Positions 22,058 to 33,906 of a DNA stretch of 64,000 bases are shown here, piece by piece. The position numbers were made by a program, and so were the translations under genes. The notes under the pieces were generated by a model. The model searched no databases and was not told where the DNA came from. It saw only the letters and a list, made by a program, of their open reading frames with translations. Source of the DNA: Paragorgia papillata. Lineage: Eukaryota; Cnidaria; Anthozoa; Scleralcyonacea; Coralliidae. Each line of letters begins with the position of its first letter. Within the stretch, counting starts at the first letter, position 1. The stretch spans positions 3,939,501 through 4,003,500 of the forward strand of contig JAWNZC010000406.1 of NCBI GenBank assembly GCA_035771165.1. Reading direction: 5' to 3'.

Positions 22058-22771
22058 ATGTGGTCTGATTTCTGCAAACCAATCACAAATCTCACTGCAA
22101 TATCACTAGCTATAATGACGTTGCTTGATTTGTATACATCATGGATCACGTCAGCTGACCCCGAAAATTCCTCAGGAAAACTCAGGCCTGTTTTAATGAG
22201 CGCAGCAAACTAATTATTTTTCGACATGTTTCGGTCATAGCACGCTGTATAAATCAATTTGGTTCGCTCTTTGAATTATAGGTCTGCTCTTAACTGTGCG
22301 GCTCGTTCGTCGAAGGCGTGCGGAACCCGGCCCTTAGCACGATGAAGAACGCTGTTCATTTATACGATCGAGCTAACACTACCTAAATAAGTGATAATTG
22401 AGCATTATTTATTATAGGTTATACTTCAATTTTGGCGCTATAACAAATTTGGTTGGTTCAAAATTTTTCATGTACAAATCGGACAGCGTTCTATCAGCGA
22501 ACCAGGTCCTCGCCACTTAAATAATTAGTTCGGTGCGTTCATAGCGCGCTGTATAAACCAGGCCTAAATCTTTTGAAATGTAGTTTTTCTATTTTTTTTA
22601 AATAGATTAGATACAAATAGATTCCATTTTGCTGTTGTCTGTTCAGTTATAGATGCATGCACAGAGGACGTGAAAACGTGGTCATGATAACATCAGTGAC
22701 CCACTTTTTTGTTCTTACCGCGTTGTGCATGACGTTTTTGTTAAACATGCATATGTTTATATGTAATTCGA
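22058..22771. other. Intergenic, no gene recognised
   Basis: Contains repeated GTTCGGTGCGTTCATAGCGC / TCGGTCATAGCACGCTGTAT phrases (about 22225 and 22530), likely an old degenerate repeat. No coding sequence. Confidence 0.35.
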
Positions 22772-23053
22772 GGCCTAAGAAAAGAAGGATACAGTCAGGA
22801 GGAAATTGATTTATTTTTTAAAGCCGTAGTTCTTTCCAAGTTAGTTTATGGCCTTTCGGTATACGGAGCAAGTACTGCTGACTTAAATATGATTCAATGC
22901 TTTTTAGATAGATGTTTTAGGAGACATTACACCTCCGAACTATTCAATATCCAAGAACTACTAGAAAAATACGACAGAAGACTTTTCCTGAAAATTAAAA
23001 TGAATAGTTGTCACCCATTGCATTCACTCCTCCCCAAGGTTAAGGAATCATAG
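22772..23053 (+). pseudogene. CR1/L2-type LINE reverse transcriptase, C-terminal remnant
   Basis: A 93-codon open stretch includes AVVLSKLVYGLSVYGAS, IQCFLDRCFRRHYTS and HPLHSLLPKVKES, the C-terminal pattern of CR1/L2-like non-LTR retrotransposon ORF2. The frame stops at 23051-23053; the next part (HRRSTSQLPKINTERFKNSF) is in another frame, so a small deletion has broken it. The element continues to 23124, is interrupted by a hAT-like insertion, and resumes at 25404. Confidence 0.8.
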
Positions 23054-23879
23054 ACGTAGTACCAGTCAGTTGCCCAAAATAAATACTGAGCGATTTAAAA
23101 ATAGTTTTGTAAATAGACTATATGTCAGGATCGGACTGGGCCCAATTTAGGGGCCTTGCCATTTCAGCTGTGAGGGGACCCAGGCCTAGGTGCCTAGGGG
23201 GACAATTGGAGAAGCCTCTAGGGGGTCGGGGGCATGCCCCCCCCGGAAAATTTTGAAATCTAGAGTCTCTGAAATGGCATTTCCTGCGTTTTGGGGGAAG
23301 ATTTTATAGAATTCCGGAGATTATAAAACATTAAAACGTCATATAAAACACACAATTTACACAAAATACAACATATTTCAGGACTTTTCAACATTTAGAA
23401 CAAAACATTTTTAACATTTCAGAACATAAGAATCTGTTCCACTTCCGAGGACTTTGACGCAAGTTTTCGATACACTGCCTCGTTATCAATACCCTGGATG
23501 CCAGAGGTTCTTGGGGGAAGGGAGGAAAAGAGAGAAGGGAGAGAAAAAAGGGGGAAAGGAGGGAAGAACCTCTGGCGCCACGGCTTGCGAATCTCACTTC
23601 CATGTTTGTACCTTGGCACAGAACTTGTAAAACAGGTTTTGACTTTATGACGTCTATTTTTTATATAATATGGTGGGTAGTGAGACCTTCACTGGCGTTG
23701 TGTGAGGACTAATTTGGAGCATAATACTTAGTGTTCCACCACAGCAGCTACAACGCACTGTTATTAGTGGTATGTTTCATAAATTTGCCAGTTTACTTCG
23801 CTCATTTTTGAGCCTAATACTTTACATTTGACCACACCAGTTAAGTTTCACGTGAAGTGTCTAGTTTCAGTCGGTAGGT

Positions 23880-24050
23880 CGTAAAATATGCCTGCGGTTT
23901 GATGTATGTTTGGGAGAAGAATGAAGCGTGGAAGGATTTATGTAGGTCTGTGTTCTTTGGATAACCCTCGACGCGTTTCGACCTTCCAGTCTTCTTCAGG
24001 AGGGATTTTGAGTCGATGTTGAAATCAGTAATGTTAAGACGAAATTACAG
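23880..24050 (-). repeat. Segment with CTGAAGA...GAAACGCGTC motif
   Basis: On the minus strand TCCTGAAGAAGACTGGAAGG continues with TCGAAACGCGTCGAGG. It resembles the hairpin motif at 12340-12485. It lies inside the hAT-like element and probably derives from another retroelement. Confidence 0.4.
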
Positions 24051-24394
24051 ATATTAGAAGGCGCGTGCAACACTGAAGTATAATAGACAAGTTAAAAATA
24101 AAGTCTTACTGAATGTCTCTCTGTTTGTCTGTGTAGTTTTGGTGTAGTCCGTAACGTACTGGCAATGCATCCGTGGTCGACTTTATAAATTGGTGAATTT
24201 CCCGCTCCTCTGTCCCGTGTCGATTATATCGTTTCGTTATAGTATATATATCGTGTGTATCGCGTGGTTTGTGGTTTTAGTTATGTCGCCGTTACGTCTG
24301 AAATAAAAGGGTTATTGTGTAATCTGTCTAGTGGTGAGTGAGATAGTACATCCTACATGTCGCTTAATTAGTGTTCGTTCCAGTTGTAGTTACA

Positions 24395-24655
24395 ATTGTA
24401 AATAAAATGTCTTAGTTGTCAGTATTCGCATCAGTTGGTTTGAGTCAATTAACAACTATAAGTAAAACGTCGTGGGTCAGTAGGTGTCAGGTATATAGTT
24501 ATGATTGTGAGTAAAACGTCTAGATGTAAAGTAAAACGTCGTAGATGTCAGTTAGTATTCGTTTCAGTTAGTTTGAGTCAGTTAACCATTGTAAGTTAAA
24601 CGTCGCGTAGATGTCGGTTAGCATTTGTATTAGTTAGTTTCGGTCAATAGTTAAC
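24395..24655 (+). repeat. Degenerate tandem repeat, about 100 bp unit
   Basis: Phrases GTAAAACGTCGTAGATGTCA, GTTAGTATTCGTTTCAGTTA and TTTGAGTCAGTTAACCATTG recur about three times with changes, inside the hAT-like element. Confidence 0.65.
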
Positions 24656-24959
24656 CAAGCAACTGCCGTTGTGAAGGGAGACTTGGTTTAGCTCCAACCC
24701 GTTCCCCAGAAGTGAATGCCAATTTTCTATCCTTGGAAAAAGTGCTTTTAGAGTTGCAGAAACTGCTTCGGTATATATCTCTCCCATTTTCTTTGTCGTT
24801 TTTGCGTTTTGACTAAAAACTGTAAAAAGCTCTACCAAAACCGGTTTTCTTTGCTTAACCAATCATATCGCTTCAATCACTGCTAATTATAACTGACCAA
24901 TCATGTGCCTAGTACAATTTCTGTACCCAGAATCTAAACATGGAAGTGAGATTCGCAAG

Positions 24960-25130
24960 CCGTGCCACCAGAGGTTCTTTCTCTCCCTTTTCCTTCCCTT
25001 TCCCCTCTCTTCCCTCTCTTTCCCTCCCTTCCCCCTTCTTCCCCTCTCTTCCCCCTTTTCCCCCTCTCTTTCCCCTTTTCCCCCTCCCTTTCCCCTTCCT
25101 TCCCCCGTCTTTCCCCCAAGAACCTCTGGC
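24960..25130 (+). repeat. Pyrimidine tract
   Basis: About 150 nt almost purely C and T (CCCTTTCCCCTCTCTTCCCT type). Its purine-rich counterpart is at about 23510-23570 in the opposite arm. Open frames across it on both strands are composition artefacts. Confidence 0.9.
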
Positions 25131-25403
25131 ATCCAGGGTACGTTATCAACAGCCTTCAGTAAATCAACTTCTATAGAACAAATCATTACTGCTTCCAAAG
25201 TGTTACTGTTGATCTGTTGCAAACTATTTTGAGTAGTTTCCTTATCACTAATTTCACAAATGCATGCAGAATTAAGAAATTGCTTCAATGCTTTCAATTT
25301 GATATTTTATGGGTGTGTCTGGTCAGGGGCCCATTTTGATGTCCCATGCAGAAGGGCCCATATGTGCCATGGCACAATGGCACATAGGCCAGTCCGAGCC
25401 TGG

Positions 25404-25566
25404 ACTATGTGTTAGATATAAATTGACAGTTTAGTTTTATTTTTTATTGACAGTTTAGTTTAATTTAATTAGTATATTAGAATAGTTTTATCTTAAAATC
25501 ATGTTTATTCAATGTTCATATAATTGTAACTTTTGATATGTATTTTTATCAAATGAATAAAGACCA

Positions 25567-25617
<51 letters not shown>

Positions 25618-25630
25618 GTTATTATTATTA
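25404..25630 (+). mobile_element. LINE 3-prime end resuming after the hAT insertion
   Basis: Sequence TGTTAGATATAAATTGACAG, AT-rich 3-prime UTR, TATCAAATGAATAAAGACC, then an (ATT)n tail (25569-25630). A simple-repeat tail of this kind is usual for CR1/L2-like LINEs. Confidence 0.75.
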
Positions 25631-26578
25631 TGTAAATAGTTGAATTATTCTAATTATTCGATCAATTTTTGTGTTTATAGCGATAGCTAGGTAGTGTGAG
25701 ATTGAGGTTTGGGTTTTTTTAGGGTTAAGTTCTTTTAATTTCCATACTTCACTTGGCGACATATTCGTATCGGAAAAAGTCCCAGAGAGTAATTTCATCT
25801 AGTAGGAACTACGAGACAATGTAAAGAAACTTTGTTGTTCTTTTTTGGGAGGGACGGGAGGGGTACTGATACCAATCATAGCTCGACAGTTACAACCGCA
25901 ACGCTTAATTTAAATGGCCATTTCCGAAAAGAGTTGAAGACTGGCGAAGAGCATAGAGCGCTGGTTTCCTTGGGGTCGTTTGGAGGGACAGTTTTATTGT
26001 GCTTACGCTACCAAGTACCCTAGCGTTCCTAAACTGATACCAGTCTTCAGATCCTTCCTAACATGGTCAAAAAACAGGAGAGTTGTGGTGGAAAGAACGG
26101 GCTATACAATACCAAATCATTACAGAAATACCAAAAAACTCGACATATCTGCCACAAGCTGCATTTTTTTAGCATTACAATTATTTAGCATTTTATTATT
26201 TTATCGCATTACAATCAATCAATCTTTTTTCTCAGCTTTACAGCAACATTAATATCGTATACCAATCTCACTAATTACATAAACGTTAACTATGCTTTTT
26301 AGCGTCACTCGGAAGATCCACGTGACCACGTCACATTGTTCTTTGCTTTATCTGAGATATGCAAACTAGTTTTCAATTTATCACGTTACCTACAGTATAT
26401 TAACAGACTATTGTGTTTGATTGACAATGCTACTACTTAAACCTAGGAATGCATCCACCAAAATAATATTAATACATCATTGTAAACCTATATAGTTACA
26501 TTAACACGACATACTTTCGATACACATCAAACAATTAAGCAATATCAGACTACAGGCTTTATAGTTAGTTGCATATCA
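25631..26578. other. Intergenic, no gene recognised
   Basis: Short open frames near 25832 and 25980 have no recognisable motif. It lies 3-prime of the minus-strand oxidase gene. Confidence 0.4.
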
Positions 26579-26584
26579 TTTATT
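26579..26584 (-). promoter_or_regulatory. Candidate polyadenylation signal for the oxidase gene
   Basis: TTTATT on the plus strand reads AATAAA on the minus strand, about 275 nt past the oxidase stop codon. Near it (about 26590-26620) is CTGACGACGGAGTTACACTC on the minus strand, a variant of the hairpin motif seen elsewhere. Confidence 0.35.
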
Positions 26585-26857
26585 TGTACATGTTTTGGAG
26601 TGTAACTCCGTCGTCAGGTTACAATAATAGAACTATATGTAACGATGTAGTTATATAGACTCTGAAACGTCGTATAAATAGATGATATACCACCGACTAG
26701 AAAGCCTAGTCCTGTTGTCTAAAAAATTATATTAAAGCATAAGAATATGAGGCTTAGAAATAGTTCCGTCCTAACAATGTTAAAGTCAACTACAGTACTA
26801 TTTTCACGTAACTGTGAATTCAATTTTAATTTAATTTCAATTCTTTGTGATTCAATT

Positions 26858-29800
26858 TTAATCCAATCCCATGCTCGCAGTGAACTGGTTGCTGAACGTT
26901 CCAAGCTTGTTGAACTTTTTGTAATTCTCTATAAACTTCGACCAAGTATCTGGATAGAGCTCTTTCAGTTTCTCCAGGTCCATGTCATTGATCTGGCCCC
27001 AGTGCGGTCTGCCATTGAATTGTGTCCGAAGCAAATTCCGGAACTTGGTCAACGTATCGCTAGCATCTGGACTTCCGACCAAGATTGGCGCCTCTATCAT
27101 ACAGCTGGGGCGTCCATACTGTGGGCCTACGTATGCCGTGGCGGGAGCCGTGAAACGAAGAGAGAACGGAGAGGTGGCGAACTGGTGCGGGTTGTCCTTT
27201 CGGATCGTTTGGAACAGTTCGATGAGATTGTCCGTTGCCTGGATGACATTGTTTACATGACTTGCGTCAACACCCATGTCGCTAACCACCACCTTCATTG
27301 AATTCTGCGCCCCAAAATCCAAAGCTTCTGTGCAAGGCATGGTCACTGGATGCTTTTCTGTTGTTGCCATCAAGGCCAAATTGAGGAATTCAGGCATAAG
27401 CCATGGCGCAAATTTTGTAGTGCCCACGACAGCTTTCCTGAGTGTCTCATTTTGCTTCGGAGTCGCATAGAAGGATGGTGGACGGCGGTTTTTACGAGGT
27501 GGCTCTGCCCACTTGTATGTAGTTACAACAGAGTTGATTTCTAACTCCTTGGTCTTTATATCTAGTACTGGATAGGGGTTGATCCAGATTTCAAAACTAT
27601 GTATACACCCGTTTTCGCCGCGAGGTTTTAAATTGGCTGCAAAAAGATCTGGTAATTGCTCTTTGGTTTTTTCCCATGTTTGGAGCCACCTTTCTTCTTC
27701 CAGATAAAACGCAGGTTCGACGCGAATGGTGTAAGAGTACACGATTCCAAAACAGCCAATATTGACGAGAGCAGAATAGAACGTGTCATCATCTTGAATC
27801 AGTTCCCAACCACGAGGTCCATACTCAGCTTGGAACTTGGTATGGTCTGTTATACCATTTGTTGGCTCAATCCAGTACTGTTTGACTTTGCTGTCTCCAC
27901 CAACTGTTATTAAGTGCATCGACTCGACCATGTTGGACATTGCTGGTTTATTTAAGCCTGATCCGTGAGCACCAGTTCCAATAGTTCCTGCTAGGGACAG
28001 ACCTTGGTACCCAGTGTAGTTTGGGAGGGTGCGGTACCCATCAGGGTTATCTCGTTGGGAAGATGGCCATAGAGCTTCGTTGATGGATTGTATCATAGTA
28101 CCAGCTTCGGCTTTAAAAAGGGTCTCGACATGCTTATCAGAGTCATCCTTTAATACCGACTTGTCTACGTGGAGAATGTTGTGCAAGTACCTGAAATAAC
28201 AAAGGGTTCTTCAGTCAAAATATATAAATATATACAAATTATATAATACAAATATAACTATTTGCAACGTATTCATCTTCTGTAAAATTTGCACAAGATT
28301 CGTAGGCAGCGTCTTGTACTTTTCGGTTTTATTCAAAGTGTTCATTGTCATTGTTCGCCGAAAGGGGTATTAAATGATCCCTTTCCTAGTTAGCCCGCCT
28401 TTTCAAAAATTGTCCATCCCATCACTTCTCGCTAAATGGATTTTTATGTTCTCCTGCATGTGCCTTTAGAAATATAGAAACCTTAGATAATTGGCATACA
28501 CATTTCAGACCAATTATATATATTTATAAAAGTATGACCGTACACATATTATGAATGGAAACGGTATACATTATATTAAATGTTATCCTCCCTTTTTCTA
28601 AATCATGCATCTCCACCCCCTTTCTGTCCTTCTCTTCTTTCTAGCAAAAATGCTTTTTCAGCCTTTTTCAAAATTTACTTTCTCTTTAATGGAAGGGAAG
28701 AGCAATACGTTGAACTGCTAGAATAAAAATGCCTCGTCACCTATTCATCTCTATGATGGTTCCAGTCGTGAAAGACACATCCGAGAAAGCATAGCAGGTG
28801 CCTACAGCTTTGACCGTCTGCTTCTGATCAACCGCATCTTGCACAACTTTGACTAGATCATTTAAGTTCTGTGGCTGATTGATGGTGTAGCCTGGTGGCA
28901 TACGCTCAAATAGAGTGACATTATTAAAAGGTTGTGGAGGTTCTGCTTGAAAACCATCATCTTAAAAATAGAAAAAAATCCCGTATTAAACAATATATTA
29001 TAGTGTATGGTCAATGAATACATTAATAATTCATAAAGAAAATTCAAAAGTAATTTAATCAGGTGTTAAACTTTCGGATCGATTTTCTCAGCTTAAAGGC
29101 GTATAATTATAAGATCGATGCACATAAAAGTACATTTAATTCGCAATTATTTAAGTAGTCTATACAGTTTTGCCGCTCATATTGTATATAATATTATTAC
29201 TTATACATTAGCTCACGCATATAGTGATTAATGGTACTTAATTTATACCAAAAGTGAAGGACAGTCATTCTATTTCAGGCGTCTGAAATTCTATAGAGGC
29301 AGGTGGAAGCGCGCATACATGCTGAGGCAGCTCTTTAACCTATATCTTTGCCGAGGCTCCTTTGCATTGACATCATAATATAAAGGTTGTCCTGTAAGTT
29401 CTATGTGCGTGCTTAGGGTGCTGTTGTGTGTAATAGATATAGTATAGTTCATATTATCTATACCCATCCTACCGAGTCCATATATATGACGGAGCCTAAA
29501 TTCCGACATTCCTATTCCAGTGTCTCAAGTATAAAAGGACTTACTCCACCGCTGTGGGACCAAAATTATGGCCTTTTATATCTGGCATTTTCTATCTGGC
29601 TTTTTCTCTCATGGCCTTTTATATCTGCTCTTTTATATCTGGCCTTCTAAATCTGGCCTTTTGTATTTGGCCTTTTATATCTAGCCTTTTATATCTGGTC
29701 TTTTATATCTGGCCTTTTATATCTGGCCTTTTATATCTGGCCTTTTATATCTGGTCTTTTATATCTGGCCTTTTATATCTGGCCTTTTATATCTAGCCTT

Positions 29801-31732
29801 TTATATCACGTCTTTTATATTTGGCCTTTTATATCTGGTCTTTTATATCTCGCTTTTTCTATCTGTTTTTTTAAATCTGTCTTTTTCTATTTGGCCTTTT
29901 ATACCTGGCCTTTTATAACTGCTCTTTTATATCTGGCTTTTTCTATTTGGTCTTTTATATCTGTCCATGGCCTTTTATTTCTGGTCCTTTAATATCTGGC
30001 GTTTTCTATTTGATCTTTTATATCTGGTCTTTTATATCTGGTCTTTTATATTATCTTCTTTTTTCTATTTGGCCTTTTATATCTGGCCTTTTATATTATC
30101 TGGCTTTTTTTATTTCACCTTTTATATCTGGCTTTTTTTATTTCTCCTTTTGTATCTCACTTTTTTTATTTTGCCTTTTACACCTGGCTTTTTTCATTTT
30201 GCCTTTTATATCTGGCTTTTTCTATTAGTCCTTTTATATATCTGGTCTTGTATATCTGGCCTTTTATATCTGGCTTTTTTTATTAGGCCGTTAATTTATA
30301 TCTGCGTTTTTTTATTTGGCCTTTTATATCTGGTTTTTTATATCTGGCCTTTTATATCTGGTCTTTTATATCTGGTCTTTTATATCTGGTCTTTTATATC
30401 TGGCCTTTTATATCTGGTCTTTTATATCTGGCCATTTATATCTGGCCTTTTATATCTGGCCTTTTTTATATCTGGTCTTTTATATCTGGCCTTTTATATC
30501 TGGCCTTTTATATCTGGTCTTTTATATCTGGTCTTTTATATCTGGCCTTTTATATCTGGCCTTTTATATCTGGCCTTTTATATCTGGCCTTTTATATCTG
30601 GCCTTTTATATCTGGTCTTTTATATCTGGCCTTTTATATCTGGTCTTTTATATCTGGCCTTTTATATCTGGCCTTTTATATCTGGCCTTTTATATCTGGC
30701 CTTTTATATCTGGTCTTTTATATCTGGCCTTTTATATCTGGCCTTTTATATCTGGCCTTTTATATCTGGCCTTTTATATCTGGCCTTTTATATCTGGCCT
30801 TTTATATCTGGCCTTTTATATCTGGCCTTTTATATCTGGCCTTTTATATCTGGCCGTTTATATCTGGCCTTTTATATCTGGCCTTTTATATCTAGCCTTT
30901 TATATTTGGCTTTTTGTATCTACTGCGCATGCGCAAGTAGATACATTGCTGTCGTGCGTGTAAGTTAAGGTAAGGTAAGGTGAGGTGAGGTGAGGTGAGG
31001 TGAGGTGAGGTGAGGTGAGGTGAGTGAGGTGAGGTAAGGTAATCTATCTGGCCTTTTCGGTTTGGCCTTTTATATCTGGCCTTCTCTATTTGGCCTTTTA
31101 TTGGCCTTTTCTATCTGGTCTTTTATGTCTGGCCTTTTCTATCTGGTGTTTTATATAGGGCCTTTTATATCTGCCTCTTCTCATTGTTCACTTCGCTCGA
31201 CCCACATATTTTAGCTCGGGCTCTACTTCCTCGCTTGGCTATACACTGCGTTTAATGCATTTCGAACAAAAATTCAAATTTGTGATCTGTTTTCTTGCTC
31301 AGCTCTGAAAATTAGAATGTTTTAGTGCCTAAGACACCTTGTGTTTCTCAATTCTCATTTGTAGTATTTTATATACGTACCAGCTGACCGATCACACGTA
31401 TCTTTTTCGTCAATCTCAAATGCTTCTATGCATTCTTTGGCCAAACTGTCCAATGCCTGTCGAGGCTCTTTTCGCAGGAGTTCAATGTCATCTACCACAT
31501 CTTTGAGGCGATTCGAATTCTCGTCTTCCTGGAAGGTGCTTCGCAGGTGGCGAATGGCGTCGTCAAGACTGCTTGGTTTAACTGTACTCGATGTCTCGTG
31601 TAGATCTGCTGATTGCGCATGTCTTGTGTGAAAACAACCCATTACTGACGACGATATGTTTCTAGCAAAGCAGTGTGTACAATTAGTAAAAGAAAAAAAC
31701 AAAAGTGAATTTAATATACCGGTACAGCACAT
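26858..31732 (-). CDS. FAD-dependent aldonolactone oxidase-family protein (GULO/ALO-like)
   Basis: Minus-strand exons 31381-31732 (or from 31642), 28741-28960, 26858-28190 join in phase; donors GTACGT and GTGACG, acceptors AAG and CAG. Starting at the Met at 31642 gives 604 aa; an in-frame upstream Met at 31732 adds a hydrophobic 30-residue N terminus (TGILNSLLFFSFTNC) that could be a signal or anchor. Numbering from MGCF: residues about 110-160 begin the FAD domain (PPGYTINQPQNLNDLVKVV, AVGTCYAFSDVSFTTG); GTIGTGAHGSGL at 229-240 is the FAD-pyrophosphate loop; RPHWGQ at 555-560 is the C-terminal ALO signature. The family oxidises aldono-lactones such as L-gulono- or D-arabinono-1,4-lactone to ascorbate-type products. 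At the position of the His that binds FAD covalently in GULO there is Tyr144, so FAD is probably non-covalent. The N-terminal extension of about 85 aa is unusual. The substrate is not determinable here. Confidence 0.85.
28985..29080 (-). mobile_element. MITE-C fragment in oxidase intron 1
   Basis: CATTAATAATTCATAAAGAA and AATTCAAAAGTAATTTAATC match the MITE-C terminus. The other end was not found. Confidence 0.45.
29570..30915 (+). repeat. 14-bp minisatellite GGCCTTTTATATCT
   Basis: About 1.35 kb of tandem GGCCTTTTATATCT with GGTC and GGCT variants. The left part is degenerate and the right part (about 30470-30900) nearly perfect. A 14-bp unit gives a 14-residue repeating frame (WPFISGLLYLAFYI); the 333-codon open frame across it is not a gene. 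It lies in intron 1 of the oxidase gene. Confidence 0.95.
30920..31042 (+). repeat. Shared CATGCGC block plus (GGTGA)n
   Basis: TACTGCGCATGCGCAAGTAG, then ATACATTGCTGTCGTGCGTG, then AAGGTAAGG runs into about 14 GGTGA units. The first block also occurs at about 48265-48325, followed there by AAGTTTAAGTT, so the pentamer array seems to grow from the end of a dispersed element. Confidence 0.8.
31050..31170 (+). repeat. Degenerate continuation of the 14-bp minisatellite
   Basis: GGCCTTTTATATCTGGCC-type units reappear after the GGTGA array, showing that the 30920-31042 block interrupted an older array. Confidence 0.75.
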
Positions 31733-31744
31733 AATGTTAACTTC

Positions 31745-31990
31745 AAGGAGTTACATGTAATATGACTCCAAAAGTGGAGTTAAAAAAGGTTCACAATAAC
31801 TCCTTTTTTGGAGTTAATTTTTACTCCAAAATTTTAAATCCTTTTTTGGAGTAGCGAATTGGAGTTGAAACTGCTCTTATAGAATTGGAGTAAAATATAT
31901 TAATTTGAGCGCAAAACTAGAGTAAAAAGCGTCACAGGATTATCTATTGTAGAGTTGTTTTGACTCCAAAATTGCGACTTATCACAACTT
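31745..31990. repeat. ACTCCAAAA / TTTTGGAGT palindromic repeat
   Basis: At least eight occurrences of ACTCCAAAA or TTGGAGTT-type half sites in both orientations, just upstream of the oxidase first exon. Probably a MITE remnant; it would overlap the promoter region. Confidence 0.6.
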
Positions 31991-32280
31991 ACTCTGCAAG
32001 ATAATTCACCCTGCAAAAAGAGCTGTCTTGCATAAAACAATGATTACAGTCAAATGTCTCAGAGCTTACATGTCATCTGTCTAGGTTGGACATCTACTGT
32101 CAGCAGGTTCTATATTACCAAAACCGATGATGCGCGGCATGGCCCCAAAAAAAACACGTCATGATTTCAGTCCAAAACATTGACGAATCGGTCTGAATTC
32201 CTAAACCATTTTGGCTGGAGAATTCAAAAGTAGCGAATGGACCAATCATATTGCAGTGATCTCACGGTGTCAATTTCAAA

Positions 32281-33005
32281 GGCTAAGGAATGCAGAAAAC
32301 AAAATTTTCGCGCCAAACATGTGACGTCACTTTCTCGCGAAAAATACAAAAAAATGGAAAAACAAAAAACATACGATTTGAAGGATTATGGATGTTTGTT
32401 TTGGTGCAAAATTTGAGAATAACTGAAGTAAAACCTGAGAAGTTGAATGAAGGCACGTTTAACGTGAGCGTTTTCAGCATCATTTATGCCCGTCGTGCAG
32501 GCGCGAAAATTTTGTTTTAATGTTTTTGCATGTTTGATGACTGCCTGAAAAAAAGCATGTTATGTGGACTCGAAAACCAAAAAGAAAATTGAAATATCTT
32601 TATTCAATAAAATGTTATAACGTTTTGAAATTTGAATTTTTGCCATTTTCTAAAAATAGCTCCAAATGGCTGAAAAGTCAAATTTCAAAACGTTATAATT
32701 TTTTATTGAATGAAGATATTTCAATTTTTGCTTCGGTTTTAGAGCTCACATAAGATGCTTTTTTTGAAGCAGTCATCAAATATGCAAAAATATTAAAACA
32801 AAATTTGCGCGCCAAACATGTGACGTCACTTTCCCGCGAAAAATACAAAAAATGGAAAAACAAAAAACATACGATTTGAAGAATTATGGATGTCTGTTAT
32901 GGTGCAAAATTTGAGAATAACTGAAATAAAATCTGAGAAGTTGAATGAAGGCACGTTTAACGTGAGCGTTTTCAGCATCATTTATGCCCGTCGTGCACTG
33001 ATATT
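32281..33005 (+). repeat. Direct repeats flanking a palindrome
   Basis: A block of about 215 bp (CGCGCCAAACATGTGACGTC through GCATCATTTATGCCCGTCGT) occurs at about 32308-32500 and 32808-32998. Between them is an inverted repeat (arms about 32515-32640 and 32665-32805) with AATTGAAATATCTTTATTCA and its complement. Confidence 0.8.
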
Positions 33006-33010
33006 TCATC

Positions 33011-33906
33011 TTATTATATAGCATGCTATCGGATATGAGCTTTTGCGTAATCTGATTGGTTCCCTACTACCAGGATATCAGCTCATATCCTACTAGTAGA
33101 GGAAAAACAAGATGGCGGCATGTTTTTTTTAAACTGCCGAAAAGAGTTGAAATTGACGGATTTTTATACAGAAAAACATCAACACCCTCAAACCAATGTA
33201 TAAAAAAAAACATTGTGTAAAAATACATTAACAAATACACAATTTAGCATGTTAAATGGTAAATTATGTCTTTTTACTTCAAAAACCCGACTGAATTAAC
33301 AGGTTGATATTAATTTGTTGCCAAACAAAGAAACTCGCGGTTAAAATCAAACTTTAATACAACACACATTTCGTAGGAGATTACCAGTAAAGAGACTTTT
33401 TTTTATTTAGATAAGTATTTGGAGTAGTAAAAAGCGTGTTCTGTTTCAAAAACAACCAACTACGTAATTTAGTTTCACTGCCGAAGGTGTTTCAGTTTCA
33501 TTTTTGCATGAAATCAAAACCTTTTTCACGACAGCAACGCTAATTTAAACAACTGACCCACCTTTTGACTTCATAAAGGTACCTTTTAATCTTTTTTGTT
33601 GATCTGCTTAACAGTTTTTGCCTCTTGAGCAACATTTATACAATATTTCGAAGCTGTTTACCGAACAGCTCAGCGAGAAACTCTATGGGAATGCATCATT
33701 ACCATGGCGGAAGTATTAGTTGCCTATGCTGGAAGTTTGTCGTTTGAAACATTTCGCTGTAATTTTGTCTCTTGTACAGTGCTTGGCTATATAATAAAAC
33801 AGTTATACCATTCGCTCTCGTCGTATACGAACTAATAGCCAACTCGGCGAAGCGCCTCGTTGGCTATGAGCTCCTATACGACTCGAGCTCATGGTATAAC
33901 TGTTAA
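33011..33906 (-). mobile_element. MITE-A copy 2 (reverse)
   Basis: Reverse complement of the 5167-6083 copy, from TTATTATATAGCATGCTATC to ATGGTATAACTGTTAA, about 900 bp and nearly full length. Confidence 0.8.

Larger units (their letters stand above)
23125..25403. mobile_element. hAT-like element inserted in a LINE
   Basis: Ends CAGGATCGGACTGG and CCAGTCCGAGCCTG, with flanking 8-mers ACTATATG (23117-23124) and ACTATGTG (25404-25411) that differ at one base. LINE sequence continues on both sides. Subterminal inverted blocks near 23500-23610 and 24930-25140 carry CCAGAGGTTCTTGGGGGAAG-type sequence and purine or pyrimidine runs. No transposase frame was found. A terminal-region relative is at 54140-54330. 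Confidence 0.7.

Noticed and set aside
24887..25297. Overlapping open frames rich in Gly/Glu/Lys or Ser/Pro/Leu/Phe
   Set aside because: Low-complexity pyrimidine tract within a hAT-like element; open in several frames on both strands.
29967..30968. 333-codon open frame of repeating FISGLLYLAFYIWP
   Set aside because: Product of a 14-bp minisatellite; all frames read the same 14-residue cycle, and it lies in an intron of the opposite strand.
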